Assembly: GCF_008831285.2 (NCBI RefSeq)
Contig: NC_045146.1
Coordinates: 13,965,289-14,029,288, forward strand
DNA length: 64,000 nt
Source: Nymphaea colorata
Taxonomy: Eukaryota; Streptophyta; Magnoliopsida; Nymphaeales; Nymphaeaceae
Direction: 5' to 3'
The translations under genes were made by a program, and so were the position numbers. This document shows positions 24,180 through 36,811 of this stretch, one piece after another. The notes below the pieces were generated by a model. The model was not told where the DNA came from. It saw nothing but the letters and a program-made list of their open reading frames with translations, and did no database searches. How positions within the stretch are numbered: the first letter of the stretch is position 1; each line of letters opens with the position of its first letter.

Positions 24180-25900
24180 AGAGAGTGACAGAGAGAGAGA
24201 GAAATATATCGGAAACTGAGAGAAACACTCAACTCTAAAGCATCAAAAAGCAATTGGAAAACCTCTTAAATCATGTAATTTCTTGCACGTATAATTGTGC
24301 ACCAAAGAATAAAACTAATAGTCAATAAACTATGGTTTCATTAATGATTCAACAAAAAGGTCCACAATTTTTTTGAAGAGTCGGTGTTACTTAGACTGGA
24401 AGACATATCGAATATCTAATTTGATATAATGCTTAGTTGGGTGGTGGAACTTGTGGGCCAGGTTTATGTGATCATGCTGCCTTTTGGTAAACATCATAGC
24501 TACAATGTGAGAGATCGAGTGCAAGCAACAATAACCAAGTACATAGAATGATTGGTTCTGTAAAATTTAACGGCAAAAGAATGAATTGCTCGCTGTCTGT
24601 TAGGTTGAGCTTGATATTACTAATCGGCACTGTGAAGAAACAACCTGTAGCAGCGTGGTAGTAGTTAATTCTAGAGAATGAAAAACAATCTACTTTTTAA
24701 GATTTTGTTACATTCCTATATGAGAACCGAATAAAACCAATCACATTTTAATATTATTTTCTGACTCTCTTCTCTTCTTAGAATCCACTAATCCTGAAGA
24801 CAGCAGGATGGCTGTGGAGAGGAAAAAGAATGGCAAAATAACAGAAAGAAAGAAAAAAGTTATAGATAAAAAAATGAAAAAAAAAAAGATGCAACATGCC
24901 TCAACAAAGACACTGTTGAAAAAGAGATGGCTTTTTCCCGATGAAATGAAACATTTGATTCATGCAGCAGGAGAAAGATTTTCCATTCCTTAGCCAGAAA
25001 AGTATGTGGCCAAGAAAGAGGGTTTATGTAGAACAGAATTGACCGGGTGGTAGAGTTGTGGAAACATTTGTTTATTTCATATTTTGAACCTTATCTCCAT
25101 AGAGCAATATTATGCTACTATATATATAACACACATGTACACATGAGATCTTTGGTCTAATTTCTCCCTTTGGTCTCATGAGATCAAGTGATTATGAAGG
25201 GCGCTAGTTGAAGCTATATGTTCTTTATTTTTTTCAAATAAAATTAAGTCGCTTATTAAAAATTAAACGGCATGTGGTTATGATCTACACATGGCATTTT
25301 GTGTTGTACGTGATAAATTATAGAATTGTTAGATTATCTACGGTATTCAGATAACTCACGGTTATATTCGCTATACGTACATTTCAAGAGTCCTAAGCAT
25401 GGTTTATTTTCTTCTGGCTTGACATTCAAATGAAAAGATAAAACAGCGACATTTAATAGTTTGCCACTACTTTTCTTCGTATGGCATACGTCGTGCCAGC
25501 AATGACTTGGTCTGCATTCGTCTCGTAGCTGTAAATGATCAAGCATTTTATGTGATGATTCAACTGGTCTTTCCCATGGAATTAATTTTACACTTGGGTA
25601 GAAAAATGTGGCATGTGTTTGATTACTTCAGATTTGATCTCCATGGATTTCAAATGGTATACTTTTACTGATGTGGCAAAAGATCTTAAGTAAAATTCGT
25701 GGTTCATAAAAAGAAGAATTTTAGGTGATTCATTTTTATTTTACTTCTTTGCATTCATAAAAAGTCTGATCTAAGATGGTTTAATGTTAAGTCCATGGAT
25801 CTTAAAGCTTAAGGATATTATGATCTTAAGTGAAAGAGTTCAAGGGCAATCAAACGCTTCCTAGCCATCAAAGGATAGATCTAGCCACTTCTTATACCTC
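24180..25900. other. intergenic region, no gene seen
   Basis: AT-rich sequence with GA-rich and A-rich runs. A lysine-rich open frame at 24808-24993 is explained by the A-rich composition. No feature I can support. Confidence 0.5.
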
Positions 25901-25912
25901 AATAGTCATGTA

Positions 25913-26290
25913 TGATCCATCGTCCAAAAAAATAAAATAAAATTTGACGCTATAAACTTAGGCCATACTTTTCTTCAAGAAGAGCAAGAAATTTGCGTAC
26001 GCCAACGTACTGCAGCCGCTAAAGATTATGCAACATTTTGCAAAGTGAATAACTTTCACATGTACCTCAAGAAATCTCATCTATGATCAGCCATTCAAAA
26101 AAACTTTGCAAAAGAAAGATCAACTATGGCAATAAATCTGGCCACTTCAAAGCATTTAATACGATCAGTCGTCCAAAATATAAAAATGGAAGCTATAAGC
26201 TCAGACCATACTTTTTTTTCTGGCGAAAAGTGGCGCACAACGACACTTCTGCAGTCGCTAAAGATCATTCTATCATTTTGCAAGGAATGG
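25913..26290. repeat. diverged direct duplication, units about 130-145 bp
   Basis: Units at about 25913-26056 and 26162-26290 share the order GATC(C/A), TCGTCCAAAA, GCTATAA, CCATACTTTT, a GC-rich block with CAACG, CTGCAG(C/T)CGCTAAAGAT and CATTTTGCAA. The two copies are offset by about 247 bp and substantially diverged. No coding function is apparent. Confidence 0.7.
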
Positions 26291-26426
26291 TAGTTATGAC
26301 CATTGATACAAAGACGGTTAGATTCTCAGCGTGGCCAGATAGACAAGAAGATTGAGAAGGAAATTATTGCTCAGCTACCTTTTTACGTTTCTCGGCGAAT
26401 AATTAAGTCGACTGCTGAAAGATGAA

Positions 26427-26739
26427 TAGAGACATTGATGTTTATGAGTCAGAAATTAGAAGACTTAATAAAATTGTAAGTTATCAGACCTAATCCTTGA
26501 TCTAAAAGATCCAAGTCATTAACTAACTGTTGCATGCTTAAAACAATGTCTAAAAGATCATCACTAGCTTTTCTGATCTCGATGGAGAAAACAGGGTTAA
26601 GGTCATGTAACCTTACTCTGGATTGGTCGAGATAACTTACAATTTTATTAAGTCTTCTAATTTCTGACTCATAAACATCAATGTCTCTAGGTTACATGAC
26701 CTTAACCCTGTTTTCTCCATCGAGATCAGAAAAGCTAGT
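26427..26739. repeat. compound inverted duplication (order A, C, rcA, rcC)
   Basis: Segment A (26427-26485, 59 bp) recurs as its exact reverse complement at 26631-26689. Segment C (26563-26613, 51 bp) recurs as its exact reverse complement at 26689-26739. The two inverted copies abut with a one-base overlap, whereas A and C are 77 bp apart. Perfect identity implies a recent origin. Confidence 0.92.
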
Positions 26740-27468
26740 TAAAAAAAAAAAGAATTGTAGTAAAGCTTCGTTTGAAATCAAATAAGCATTTGGGTATGGT
26801 TGGCATAGTAACAAATTATGCACCATGCTGCGCATATATTTCTAGGTAAATGGGAGAAACCGACCACCCATCAAAGAGTCAAAGTGTTCACCTAACTCTT
26901 TGTTTCTCGAAGATACATAGTTTCGGGGTGTCACCCCTATTGTTCTTCAACTTATGCATCGGTGACCTCATTATCACCATAAAAAGTATTGATGCGGCAC
27001 TGTTCGTGATTCTTTTAGCAATAGTTTAAGGTGCTTTCAGTAAGGAGTTTTTGTTTTTAAGTCATCCAACAACATTTGACATCCAGCATGTTTCAATCCT
27101 CTCGAACTTAGAGTTAAATGGGTGTCAAAGTAGACAAGCCCTAGAACATAGAAAGTCACAAGCAATATGAGACACGCTAATGCATGAGGCTTGGATATAT
27201 ATGCAATATTGCCAGTACCATTTAGCTTGGCCTTTTAGAGATACGTGACAACTTTTTTCCTTTACTCCTGTTTGGGAATAAAGCTGATGACACTGAGTCT
27301 GGGCAGAATGAGTCTGACATCAGGCGGTTGCATTCAACAAGCAATATCTTCTATCATCGTTATCGGCTTTCCTGGTCAGCAAGCAAGCGTGGCGGCTACA
27401 TTTACGTAGACATGCATGCAACTATGTATGCTCAAGCTGGACGTCCATGATAGATTCACTATCGAGAT

Positions 27469-27547
27469 ATCAACGAACCTGGTTACATGCAATGGCTCTT
27501 GTGTCTCAATCAACGAACCTGGTTATATGCACACGCTCCTGTGTCTT
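27469..27547. repeat. tandem duplication, two units of about 39 bp
   Basis: ATCAACGAACCTGGTT starts each unit (27469 and 27509) and both end with CTTGTGTCT or CCTGTGTCT. They differ at a handful of positions. Confidence 0.85.
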
Positions 27548-27819
27548 AAAGGCTGTGCACTGGCCGTCCACGTAATCATTTCTCGGATATAAATGGTTCC
27601 GATTAGGATCAGATAGTCTTTCCTGGAATTTAATATGATGGAATTAATCTTATCTGTAGTGGTAACCGGATAAGTGTTTGGAATAATTGGATTTGAGTCT
27701 TACTTTATAAAGACTAATTTGAAATAAAGACTAATTTGAAACCAACTAGATGAGATTAGGTTCTTGTGACTATTCCCATGAGACTATTTATAAGGGTGGA
27801 GATAGGAATTTTCTGTTGT

Positions 27820-27960
27820 AGGAACTGGACTATAATTTTTAACAATGACCGAAATATAATTTTTTAAAATTTTTATATAGGTTAAACTAAATTTTTAAAA
27901 TTTTATATGTACGATTTTGATTTTGGGGGCCATGGCCCCTACTGACCCCTACCTCTGCCC
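27820..27960. repeat. AT-rich noncoding repeat remnant ending ACCTCTGCCC
   Basis: Runs of TTTTTAAAATTTT are followed by GGGGGCCATGGCCCCT and CTACCTCTGCCC. A similar composition with a CTCTGCCCCT end occurs at 60180-60330. It is probably a fragment of a dispersed plant repeat whose family I cannot name. Confidence 0.35.
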
Positions 27961-28445
27961 TTGTCTCTCTCTCTCTTCTATTGTTTTTTCTCTAATGCTT
28001 TTTGTACTCTGGTGACCACTTTCTAGTTTCTTTTGATCATGAATTTTCACTGTGTGTCAGTATGTGTGTGTTGATTGATGCCGGGCACTTAGATACTATA
28101 CCAATGAGAAAAGACGTTTCTTTTCAAATCAGTTATTGAAAGAAAAACATTCCATTACTTTTTTTTCTTTGTTCGTTTTTCTCTGTTAATCTGAAAAAAA
28201 AAAACTAATGATTGAAATTGTACTTTATCCATCTAGCATTTAAGAATGTGTTTGTTTTACCATACGTCTGAGATCCACTGTACTGATCTGAAATCACCAG
28301 TTTCACATATGTGTGGATTAATTAACATAGCACTTCTGCCATGGTTTTTTACACATAAAATGGATTTAAGATCCATACTTTTATGATCCTCAATTTGTTT
28401 AAATTAAGGATTTTACAATGCACACTTTTTAATACAGGCTTCAGG

Positions 28446-28446
<1 letters not shown>

Positions 28447-28478
<32 letters not shown>
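28447..28478. repeat. (TA)16 microsatellite
   Basis: Uninterrupted alternating TA tract in the long intergenic region. Confidence 0.95.
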
Positions 28479-28480
<2 letters not shown>

Positions 28481-30700
28481 AATTTGGTGGGTAAGTGACA
28501 ATTAGGTGCAAGACATTCATGTTGGCTGTCGACACACACTTGTGTCCTGAAAGGAAGTTTGATGTTCTAACTTAGTGGACTACTAAAAACACTAGTTTTC
28601 AGAAAGAGGTATCTATTGCTTTTATGCTGGTATTATTGTTATTGTCATTATTATTGTTCAATATTATTTCCGCATAGATAGCCGAATCTCAACTACATAC
28701 ATTTTAAATGTCGGGAAGCTTCAACGATCTGTACACGCTTATACCTAACGTTCTCGACACGTTGAAGGGCTACAACTACAAGGCCATTTGCTTTATATTT
28801 TTGAGATGGCGAGACACAACCACTTTGTTTTCATTGGCAGGGCTATTGTTTTGAAAAGAAAAAAAACTTAAATCTGTCTTTTTCGGGAAATTTTTTTATT
28901 TTTATGGGAATCAAGCTTACTTTCGATGCTTGGAGTTGCTGTGTTTGAACTTTCATATCCTTGTTTTGGAAATTCAACACTCCGGGAAAATCATTGTGAT
29001 TCTCAAATGCATGTGTAATAAGGCTGCCAACATATCAAATAAAGGTGGAACCAGAACTGGATACAAAATCCTCAAACCAGATCCAGTCCACTTGCAACCC
29101 AATGTTGAATGCTGTAAGCATATCAAGCAACTTGGATTCAGAATGAATTTAATGATGCCAATCAGCACTGCCCAGTTTTCTGACCCGCCAGTATGGCATA
29201 TTAGCGGACACGCTTTTTTGTCATGTACATCTGCTTATTTTGTTATTTTCCCATTAAAAAATAATTAATCAGAAATTTCACATAATTTAAAAAGAAGCAT
29301 AAATCCCTTAGTTTCAAAGCTGTGCAACCCAACTATGCATCTGACATAAGCTGATGCAATGTATCTCATAAGATGGGGGCCAATAGGCTAACAGTTCCAG
29401 TTTCATCGGACTGCAGATTTTAGAACCGTAGATCTAACATGCATTTTGTCCAGCAAGCCCGTAGATCCATGAACTAAAGGTGCATGGATTACAAATTCTT
29501 GTTATGAATTTATGCATCATTCAAACAGGAGATCTGAGATCCCTATTGAAATCTATGGGTTTGATACTCATGGCATGCAAACAGATTCGAAAATGGAGTG
29601 TCTTCAACTCGATGGCATTCACAAGTTATTTCAAGCAATTTTCCAGCATCAGTTCTTTGCAGAAATTGGTAAGAAGTTGGTCTTTCGATCCGGAATCCAG
29701 GGTTCAATCCTCATTGGTGCTCATCACCTGCCTTGCCCTTCATAATTCACAACGGATCTCTTCCAAATATTTTAAAAATATTAATTCTCTATTCTGGTCC
29801 AGGAAACAGTTGGTCTAAAAATAAAAGACCAAGTTTTTGGTACCTTTTTTTGGGAAATAGAGAAATCTGGATAAGAAATCAGGCTATACTGGCTTAACCT
29901 GCTGTACCTGCAGTCACCTCCTCAACAAAATGACAATATGAACCAAAGAATTTCTTTAAGAATTTAGTTTTGTGGTTGAGGTTACTATTCTTGAAATTGA
30001 TACTACCAATTGTCTATCGCCTATTGGTCCCATTGCCATCAGAATAACTACAAGAATGATGATAAAAGATAGACAAGAACACTGACCAGAGTCTAGTCTC
30101 AATGATTTTATTATATGAGGTGACATGACGAAAATGACCACCTTTAGGGCTGTTAATGGGTTGGTTTATGTCAAGATCAATGTTTCCAACACAAAGATGA
30201 ATCCTGTCGAAGTACATTGGCCATGTGATAGCATTGGTAAGCCATTCATATGGAAGCATCGATCACAAGAGGGCAGAATTAAGATCTCAAAGGCTTCATT
30301 TGAAATAGATAAGCAATTTGAAACTTTGGTGTGCATACCGTTAAGGTAAGTCTTTGGGATTCTTTTTCTGGCTATGCCAAATTACAGTGAATCTGATTTT
30401 TGATGTAATGTAGATTATCCCAATGTCAACTGTTGACAACCCTATGAGCAGTTGATATTAGGAATGGTGCACCGAGAAACTTGCAGAAAGATAACGTTCG
30501 TAACTGAAGATGACTATAGTGGCTTCATTTGATGTAGGGTCTTTGCTTTTACTGTACTGCATGTCTTCTTCTCATAGCTTCGCTCAGATCCCCGATGCCA
30601 TCTGAAAATGCCTTTTTTTAAAAAAACAAAAAAACAAAAGTTTGCCAAGTTCGTTGCCATTTTGAGTCATGCTGGAACTGATATATCCAAACCTTCTCAA
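28479..30700. other. intergenic region, no gene seen
   Basis: Open frames of up to 112 codons at 28930-29268 and 29480-29818 (+) show no recognisable protein similarity, no splice context and no codon pattern that persuades me. I leave them uncalled. Confidence 0.45.
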
Positions 30701-30702
30701 AG

Positions 30703-30860
30703 GTTCAATTGGTGTAGTTGAGCAGCCTGTGGCTAACATGCAGGTGCCCTGGTTCAATTTCCACAGGTATCAGTCTTTAGGCAAGTGAAAGCGGCAGCCT
30801 GCAGGCGCATTAACTTGGGGTCCATGAGGTTATCTTGAGAGTGGGAAAATCTACTTAAGC
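30703..30860 (+). mobile_element. tRNA-derived SINE-like element
   Basis: TTGGTGTAGTTGAGC (30709-30723) resembles a Pol III A box. GGTTCAATTTCC (30751-30762), about 40 bp on, resembles a B box. A short unrelated body follows. The boundaries are approximate and no target duplication was identified. Confidence 0.5.
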
Positions 30861-31475
30861 TTAATGACATTAAATTTGAACATGCCAATCCATTGTTGCA
30901 TTATTTTTTGGCAAGTTTATGAATTCATGATCATGGACTGTTTTAGTGTTGCCATAACTCAGATATACCAAACCATCTTCCCGTTTTTTCATCCTCTTTT
31001 GGTGGCTTTCTGAAGCCTTGATATGAAGTAAGCCAAGTAATTGTGGGAGAACCAGACTCTAGAACATATTGCTAGAATTTCCTTCACATAGATTTTTTTT
31101 TTCTCCTAAGACAATAAAATTCCTGTCAGATCAATAATGCTCCAAACCACGATGTGCTCCACTGTACACACTTCCCCCCAGAAGCCTGAGCTTGTTTATG
31201 TCTAATCTCCAACTCCACAGCATTCATGAAAATGCTGGTGCCAACCACAGGTCACCTTATTGCAACGCCTTGGTCCTTGCAAAACCGATCATCCTTTCTA
31301 TAATCAACCTGTTCAGAGTCAGAGAGTTGGTCTCCTATGAGAACAAAGTACGCACCTTGCAGACCTAGTGCAGGATAATGTATGTGCTTAAACAAACATG
31401 CAGTTTCACAAAAAACAGGATAAAGCTGAAACCATGAAAGTTAATTCAACAACTGACCTTGAGGTTTTGCCAAAG

Positions 31476-34332
31476 TTACCCGTGGATATGCTGATCTCTT
31501 AGAAAATTCCGCACACTCGGAACATCACCATGCATGACAACTCTTCCACCTTCCATGTAGATTGCACCATCTGCATAGTTTAGCTCTTCCAAGCGATGGG
31601 TAACCCATAGAACAGTCACTTCATCAGGGCCACCTTTGGAGCTCCGAACTGCATTTATGACTCCCATCTGGAAAGAAAAGTCAGCAAAAGCAGTAGCTTT
31701 ATCCTTAGTAATATAAAAATTGCAATCCAAGCCAAATCATCAAATGAATTTGCCATTAGAACAAGCACCTGATCATGTCTATCAAGAAAAGTTGTAAGCT
31801 CATCAAGCAGCAGTACTTGGCTTGCTTCAGCCAAAGCACCAGCAATTGCAACCCTTTGCTTCTGTCCACCACTGAGAGTCTGAATTGGCCTCTGAAATAC
31901 ATAAGGGGGAAATGTTAAAAAAATGTCTAAAGAAAGTCATACTATCGTACTATTCACTTCTGACTTCTCGAATCTCCTATAAAAAGGAGTCAAATTTTTG
32001 GAACATCAAATAGCATGCCTGCAAATACTCCAACATGCCCACGGCCGCTAATGATCTTTCTACTCTAGTCCTTACTTCATCTGGTGTTAGGTCAAATCTA
32101 CCAAGACCGAATGCACAATCTGTTTCAACAGTGGGCATTACTACCTGCATAGGAAAAAATAGAGGTTGATCGAAGATTGATACTCCAGTTGGATAAAATG
32201 TTTGAAACTCTCAATTTCTTTAAACAGTCACTCTAATGGTACAGAATTCATGTAAATTGTGATCAAACTACCTAATAATCTGAACCCTGGAAGGTGTGGC
32301 AGGACAAACCTGATGATCTGGATTCTGGAAAACGAAGCCTGTAGGGCCTTGTACATTTAGGGTTCCATGGTTTGGCTTTATTAGACCTGCCAAAATCTGA
32401 AAACAAACCAGTAAGAAATCTTCCACTACAACACAAATCCTACTAACTCCAATGACATGGTACCATCCTAAAGTACTAACATACATTTTCATAAACTGAA
32501 AAACACACACTCTAGTAAACGAGCAAATACAAATTACTTTTACAATCATAATGTTCCTGGAAGTTCGAGAGTTGACTAGTCCAGTTAAAATACAAAGAAA
32601 ATGAATTTTTAGTGCTTGACCTGAAATTGATTATCAATTAAAATTAATGATATTAAAATCTGGTAACCATACAACAATCTTCTTCATCCTAGCCTCAATT
32701 TCTGCCTGGAAACGTCACCTTAATTACATGAAAATTTCTTTTACTTTCTTTTTTTATGCAGCATGCTGATAGTGTCAATGTCAACAGGACCAACCAAACG
32801 ACGAGCAGAGTCTGTGTCATAATCCAATCTTACAATGTTCACAAGGTCTACATTGTAAGTCATGTTTTTTCATTTTTTTCATCTTAATGCTCAAAAATGA
32901 ATCCCTTCCACGCATTACATAAGTATTGTCAATCTTTCCTATATATTAGTTTATTCACTATTTTCATGCTATCCCTTCAACAGATTCTGTTTATTCCTAT
33001 TCTAATTGGAGGCATAGTCAATCGAAATTTCCTGAAGCTATATATCATGGGATAGCAAACTTGAAGCCGATGACATTGGCACCAATAACAGAGGAATTCA
33101 ATGTAACTGGCAATTCAATAATATAAGAAATACACATATAGCACAGACAGATTGCTTATGATTTCTCTTGTTGATATGAAGAAACTTGAGAAATAGTACT
33201 GCAAGAATAAACTACTACTTTTATTCCTTCCATTTAGGGCAACAAGATGATTGTCAATGACCTCCCTCTTATTCCAGCAAACTAGACCAGAATCAGAATA
33301 ATCTTTTTCTTCCTGACACACTAAATTATTACACTGCCAATTTTGGGGACCCATGCAAAAGAATACAGGAAGACTACAGTTTTCCTTTTCTATATGGATA
33401 TATTGGGTTTTTGGGTAGCCAAGAACAAAGTACGACAGTCCCTTGACTGATAAGTTATAACAGGACAGTAGGCTGCTTCCAAGTGAGGAATGGATTTCTT
33501 TCAGGCATGTTAGGCCCCTAGTAGCTGCAATTAAACTGGACCAACTCAGCCGAATGTCAAATCCAACAGTTCAAACTTAAGAACTAAGAACAGTGCCCGC
33601 AATATCTCATTGTACACAATTTGGATAGCATTCACAACTGCTAGGACATTATGGATGCATAAGACTTTAAAACAGCACGTTAAATAATTAAATGAACACC
33701 TAGACCTTTGGATTACACCCACAGATATAAATAGCACTTCAATATTAAAAAGGGAAACTGAGGAAACTTTAGAATTAGGACAGAAAGCATAGGCAAAGCA
33801 TACCTTTAGGAGGGTTGATTTGCCACAGCCATTTGGACCAAGCAGCATCCAGAACTGTCCCTTAGGAATGTAGAGGGAGCAATCATTGAGGATAGGCACA
33901 AGCCTTCCTTGTTTCATGATAGAAAAGTTCAAATTTATCCCTTGGATGGCAAAATCTGTTCTGTTGCTGTTGATCCCTTGTGTAGCCTTAGGCCCTTACA
34001 GTTCCAAATCGAAATAATGGATCAAGGAAGCTTACAAAAATTTCCCAAAGGATAAGCCAGTCAAAAGTGTTTAGTTTCTGTAAATTCGCAGAGACTGCGT
34101 AACCTACTTGCTAGCTCAAATTTGGAGAATGGAATAAGGCTGATAACCAGGATATGTCAAGATTAAAATACAGTAGATTTATTGAAGCAAATATATTATA
34201 CACAGGCACTTATATTCGTACTTGAGTAAATTGTAAGAGAGGATCAGGAAACTTACAAAGGATCAGGAAAAGGGAGTACTTACAGAAGCTTTTGCATGGT
34301 AGCACCATAGATGGTAAGCTAAGGGATTGCAT
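31476..34332 (-). CDS. ABCI10: ABC transporter I family member 10, plastid (ECF-like ATPase)
   Basis: Soluble ATP-binding subunit resembling the A component of bacterial energy-coupling-factor transporters. The Arabidopsis homolog At4g33460 is plastid-targeted and essential for early development. Exons on the minus strand are 34284-34332, 33804-33994, 32310-32396, 32019-32144, 31769-31891 and 31476-31667, in phase, giving 255 residues. The start [12 protein letters not shown] gives a Ser-rich transit-like leader. Walker A is GPNGCGKST (about 69-77), the Q-loop is FVFQNPDHQ (Gln104), the signature is LSGGQKQR (from 157), Walker B is VLLLDE (Glu182) and the switch His is in WVTHRLEEL (about 216). 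Walker B is followed by LTTFLD rather than the usual PTTALD; I recall the same LTTFLD in Arabidopsis. Intron 31892-32018 uses a GC donor. The exon 1 to exon 2 junction is the least certain. Confidence 0.94.
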
Positions 34333-36811
34333 TTTTTGCTTGTTTCACCGGGTAGCTACAGCCCAAACCAAGAGGCTATCGTACCATCCTGAAGCATGTC
34401 AATCTTATAGTCCACCTTACACTTAGTTAAGCTGTTAAAAGTACGTAACAGAAAGTTATAAAAAAAAAAAAACAAACAGTTGAAATGCTAATTATAGAAC
34501 GGCGGAGGTATGAATTCGTTTGATATAATAGGTGGCAATGAAGTAGCAAAAGGACTAAATGAATGTATCAAATATAGAATCTATAAGTGGACTTTGGAAA
34601 TTCAACTTCAGCAACCAGGGCAAGTCACTCAATTGAAAATTTTGGGATTTGGGAGTTGAGTCTGGAGGAAAGAGACACCAAAATGTTGTATCTCAAATGC
34701 AAATGGGCAACTAAGCGCTAAAGGAGGAACAGAAGCTTGGCGGGAACCAGTCAATAAATTTATCTCAGAGACCACAGTTGGTAGATACCACAAAATAAGA
34801 AGCTGCAGAAACTTTACACGGCGAAAAGGCAGACAACAACGACAAAGGAGAAAACCAAATTAGAGAAGCAAAGAGTTGCGGGTAGAGAAAACACAACCAG
34901 ACAACAAAAATACTTCTTGCTAAATAAAATTGCAGTCCTCGCCAGAAGTATTAGTTTCTGACCTGAAGTTGTGCCAAGAAAACTTGAAAGATGCGTCAAA
35001 TATAAATAACAAATTATATAGAGAGAAAAAAACGCACAAAAGCAGCAAGATTCAGAAGTAGATGAAGAGAAGAAATCGCCTTCTGTTCGAGCTAACGGTT
35101 TATGGGGACAATGGAAGAACGATGAAGCTTCAGAGAATCACCTCCGAGAATGGCAGCTCCATTTTCGAGGATCAGGCCCCAAACTCGGTCCAACAAGGGA
35201 ATGTAAACCTTCTTCCCAAGTTTCCCAAGTGCGTTCAGGCCCAAAACTCTCCGCGTTCGAGTAAACACAAGGCTAAAGGTTATAGACCGAAGTTGAAATT
35301 TAGAAACTCACATGGATTACTGGATCTAAGGTGCCTATGTATAAGGCCCAAATGACAAAAACAAGATAAACAAAAGGTACCGGTTTTGGATGATCACCAA
35401 CGCTTAAAATTATGGACCTTAGTCATTAGCTAGTTCAGGCTGAATCAGAATGACTTGGTTTTTATTTGCTCTAAACCATAAAATTTTGGTTAAAGAAGTA
35501 AGTAATACCTAAATTTCCTGTAGCTTTTGTAGCAATATCTATAAGGACGCTTTGATGGTGGTGCTACTTGGAATCAGTTTTGAAGTAGCTCAGTTCTAGG
35601 ATGAGCTAGGCATATAAATGAGTGTATTTGGTACATACTTGGTTTCATAATGAGTCGGGTATGAATGGGATTTATAGGTTAAATGAGCATGTAATGATTC
35701 TTTAGTATATAAGGTTATGCGACTTTGGTTATCAATTCCGACACTCATCTGGGTCCCAGAACAGGTCAAGTTCAATCTGGTTTAGGTCCGATATACACAA
35801 GGCTGGACTCGGGTATAAATCTTGGACCTGGTCATACACAATTAGTGAGTGTCGATCTCCGACTTGCGGATTCTGATTGAGAACCCAATCCAGTAATACT
35901 TTCGTGTTTGCAATTTAATCTGAACATATAAATGCGTTTGTCATCGCCTTATTTGCTATGAACCATAATTTTGATTTTGACGAACATAAATTGAATCTTT
36001 AATACTAAAAGTATTATATGAACAATCCCATAGTATATTTTTTATTTTCTCAAATAGCCCTCAAGAACGCTAGCTGGGCTTCCTCGATACTAATTTACTA
36101 GGCCAGACTATCCCAGACCAGCTGGGCCTTGTTACCTTGCAGGCGTGTTCAACAATTACGTGGTACAAGAGGAGCTGCTGAAGGTCCATGCGCTAATACC
36201 CATCGTCAGGTAGGTTCTAGTTTCTACCCGACGACAGGTTGAAGTGAAGGGGGAGCCACACAAACTGTCAGAGGAGAGAAAGGGAGAAAGAGAAATTTGG
36301 GTCGATGTATCCTCATGTCCAGTAAGTTTAAAAGTCACCATTCAATTGCCTGTTTGTAGTGTGTGTATCAATTTCAAGTTGAAGAAAAACTGCAAAGCAT
36401 GCCTTACTCGATTTTTCGACCAATGCCGTTAATAAAAGTCGGTTGATTTAAGTCTTGCCTCTGAAGTGAGTGTTTGGTCCAAACCAAGATCCTAATCAAC
36501 TCGAGCAACGCATCTGTCCATTATATTATGGACGGGGAAAAATCTTTCTCAACAGCAAGTTACACACCACAAAATTTGAAATTTTCTCGTCCAATGCCTT
36601 AAAACTATTCACTCCTACAGGCTCGCACAGGGTGGGGGAGGGAAAGAGGGGGAGAGGAGAGAGCATATACAATTCAATATAATGAATGAAGTTGGATTTT
36701 ACAGGGTCATTGAAGAAACCAACCAGAAAGAGTTCCCCCGGAAGAGGTAGACAAGGAGAAACAAAACTGGACTAAATTACTAAGCCACTCTCACTTATAT
36801 GTATTCCTTGA
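34333..36811. other. intergenic region between ABCI10 and the unrecognised membrane protein
   Basis: Holds the ABCI10 promoter and the 3' UTR of the next gene. A 97-codon open frame at 35062-35355 (+) is not recognisable. The stretch 35700-35900 has a degraded dispersed-repeat look but no termini that I can identify. Confidence 0.45.

Noticed and set aside
24808-24993. lysine-rich small open frame
   Set aside because: It is produced by an A-rich stretch; no protein signature.
28930-29268. 112-codon plus-strand open frame
   Set aside because: No similarity recognised, isolated in a long gene-poor region with no neighbouring exons.
35062-35355. 97-codon plus-strand frame and an ATG on the opposite strand, considered as exon 1 of ABCI10
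   Set aside because: The minus-strand ATG here soon meets a stop and the phases do not fit. The ATG at 34330-34332 with donor after 34284 gives a transit-like leader in phase.
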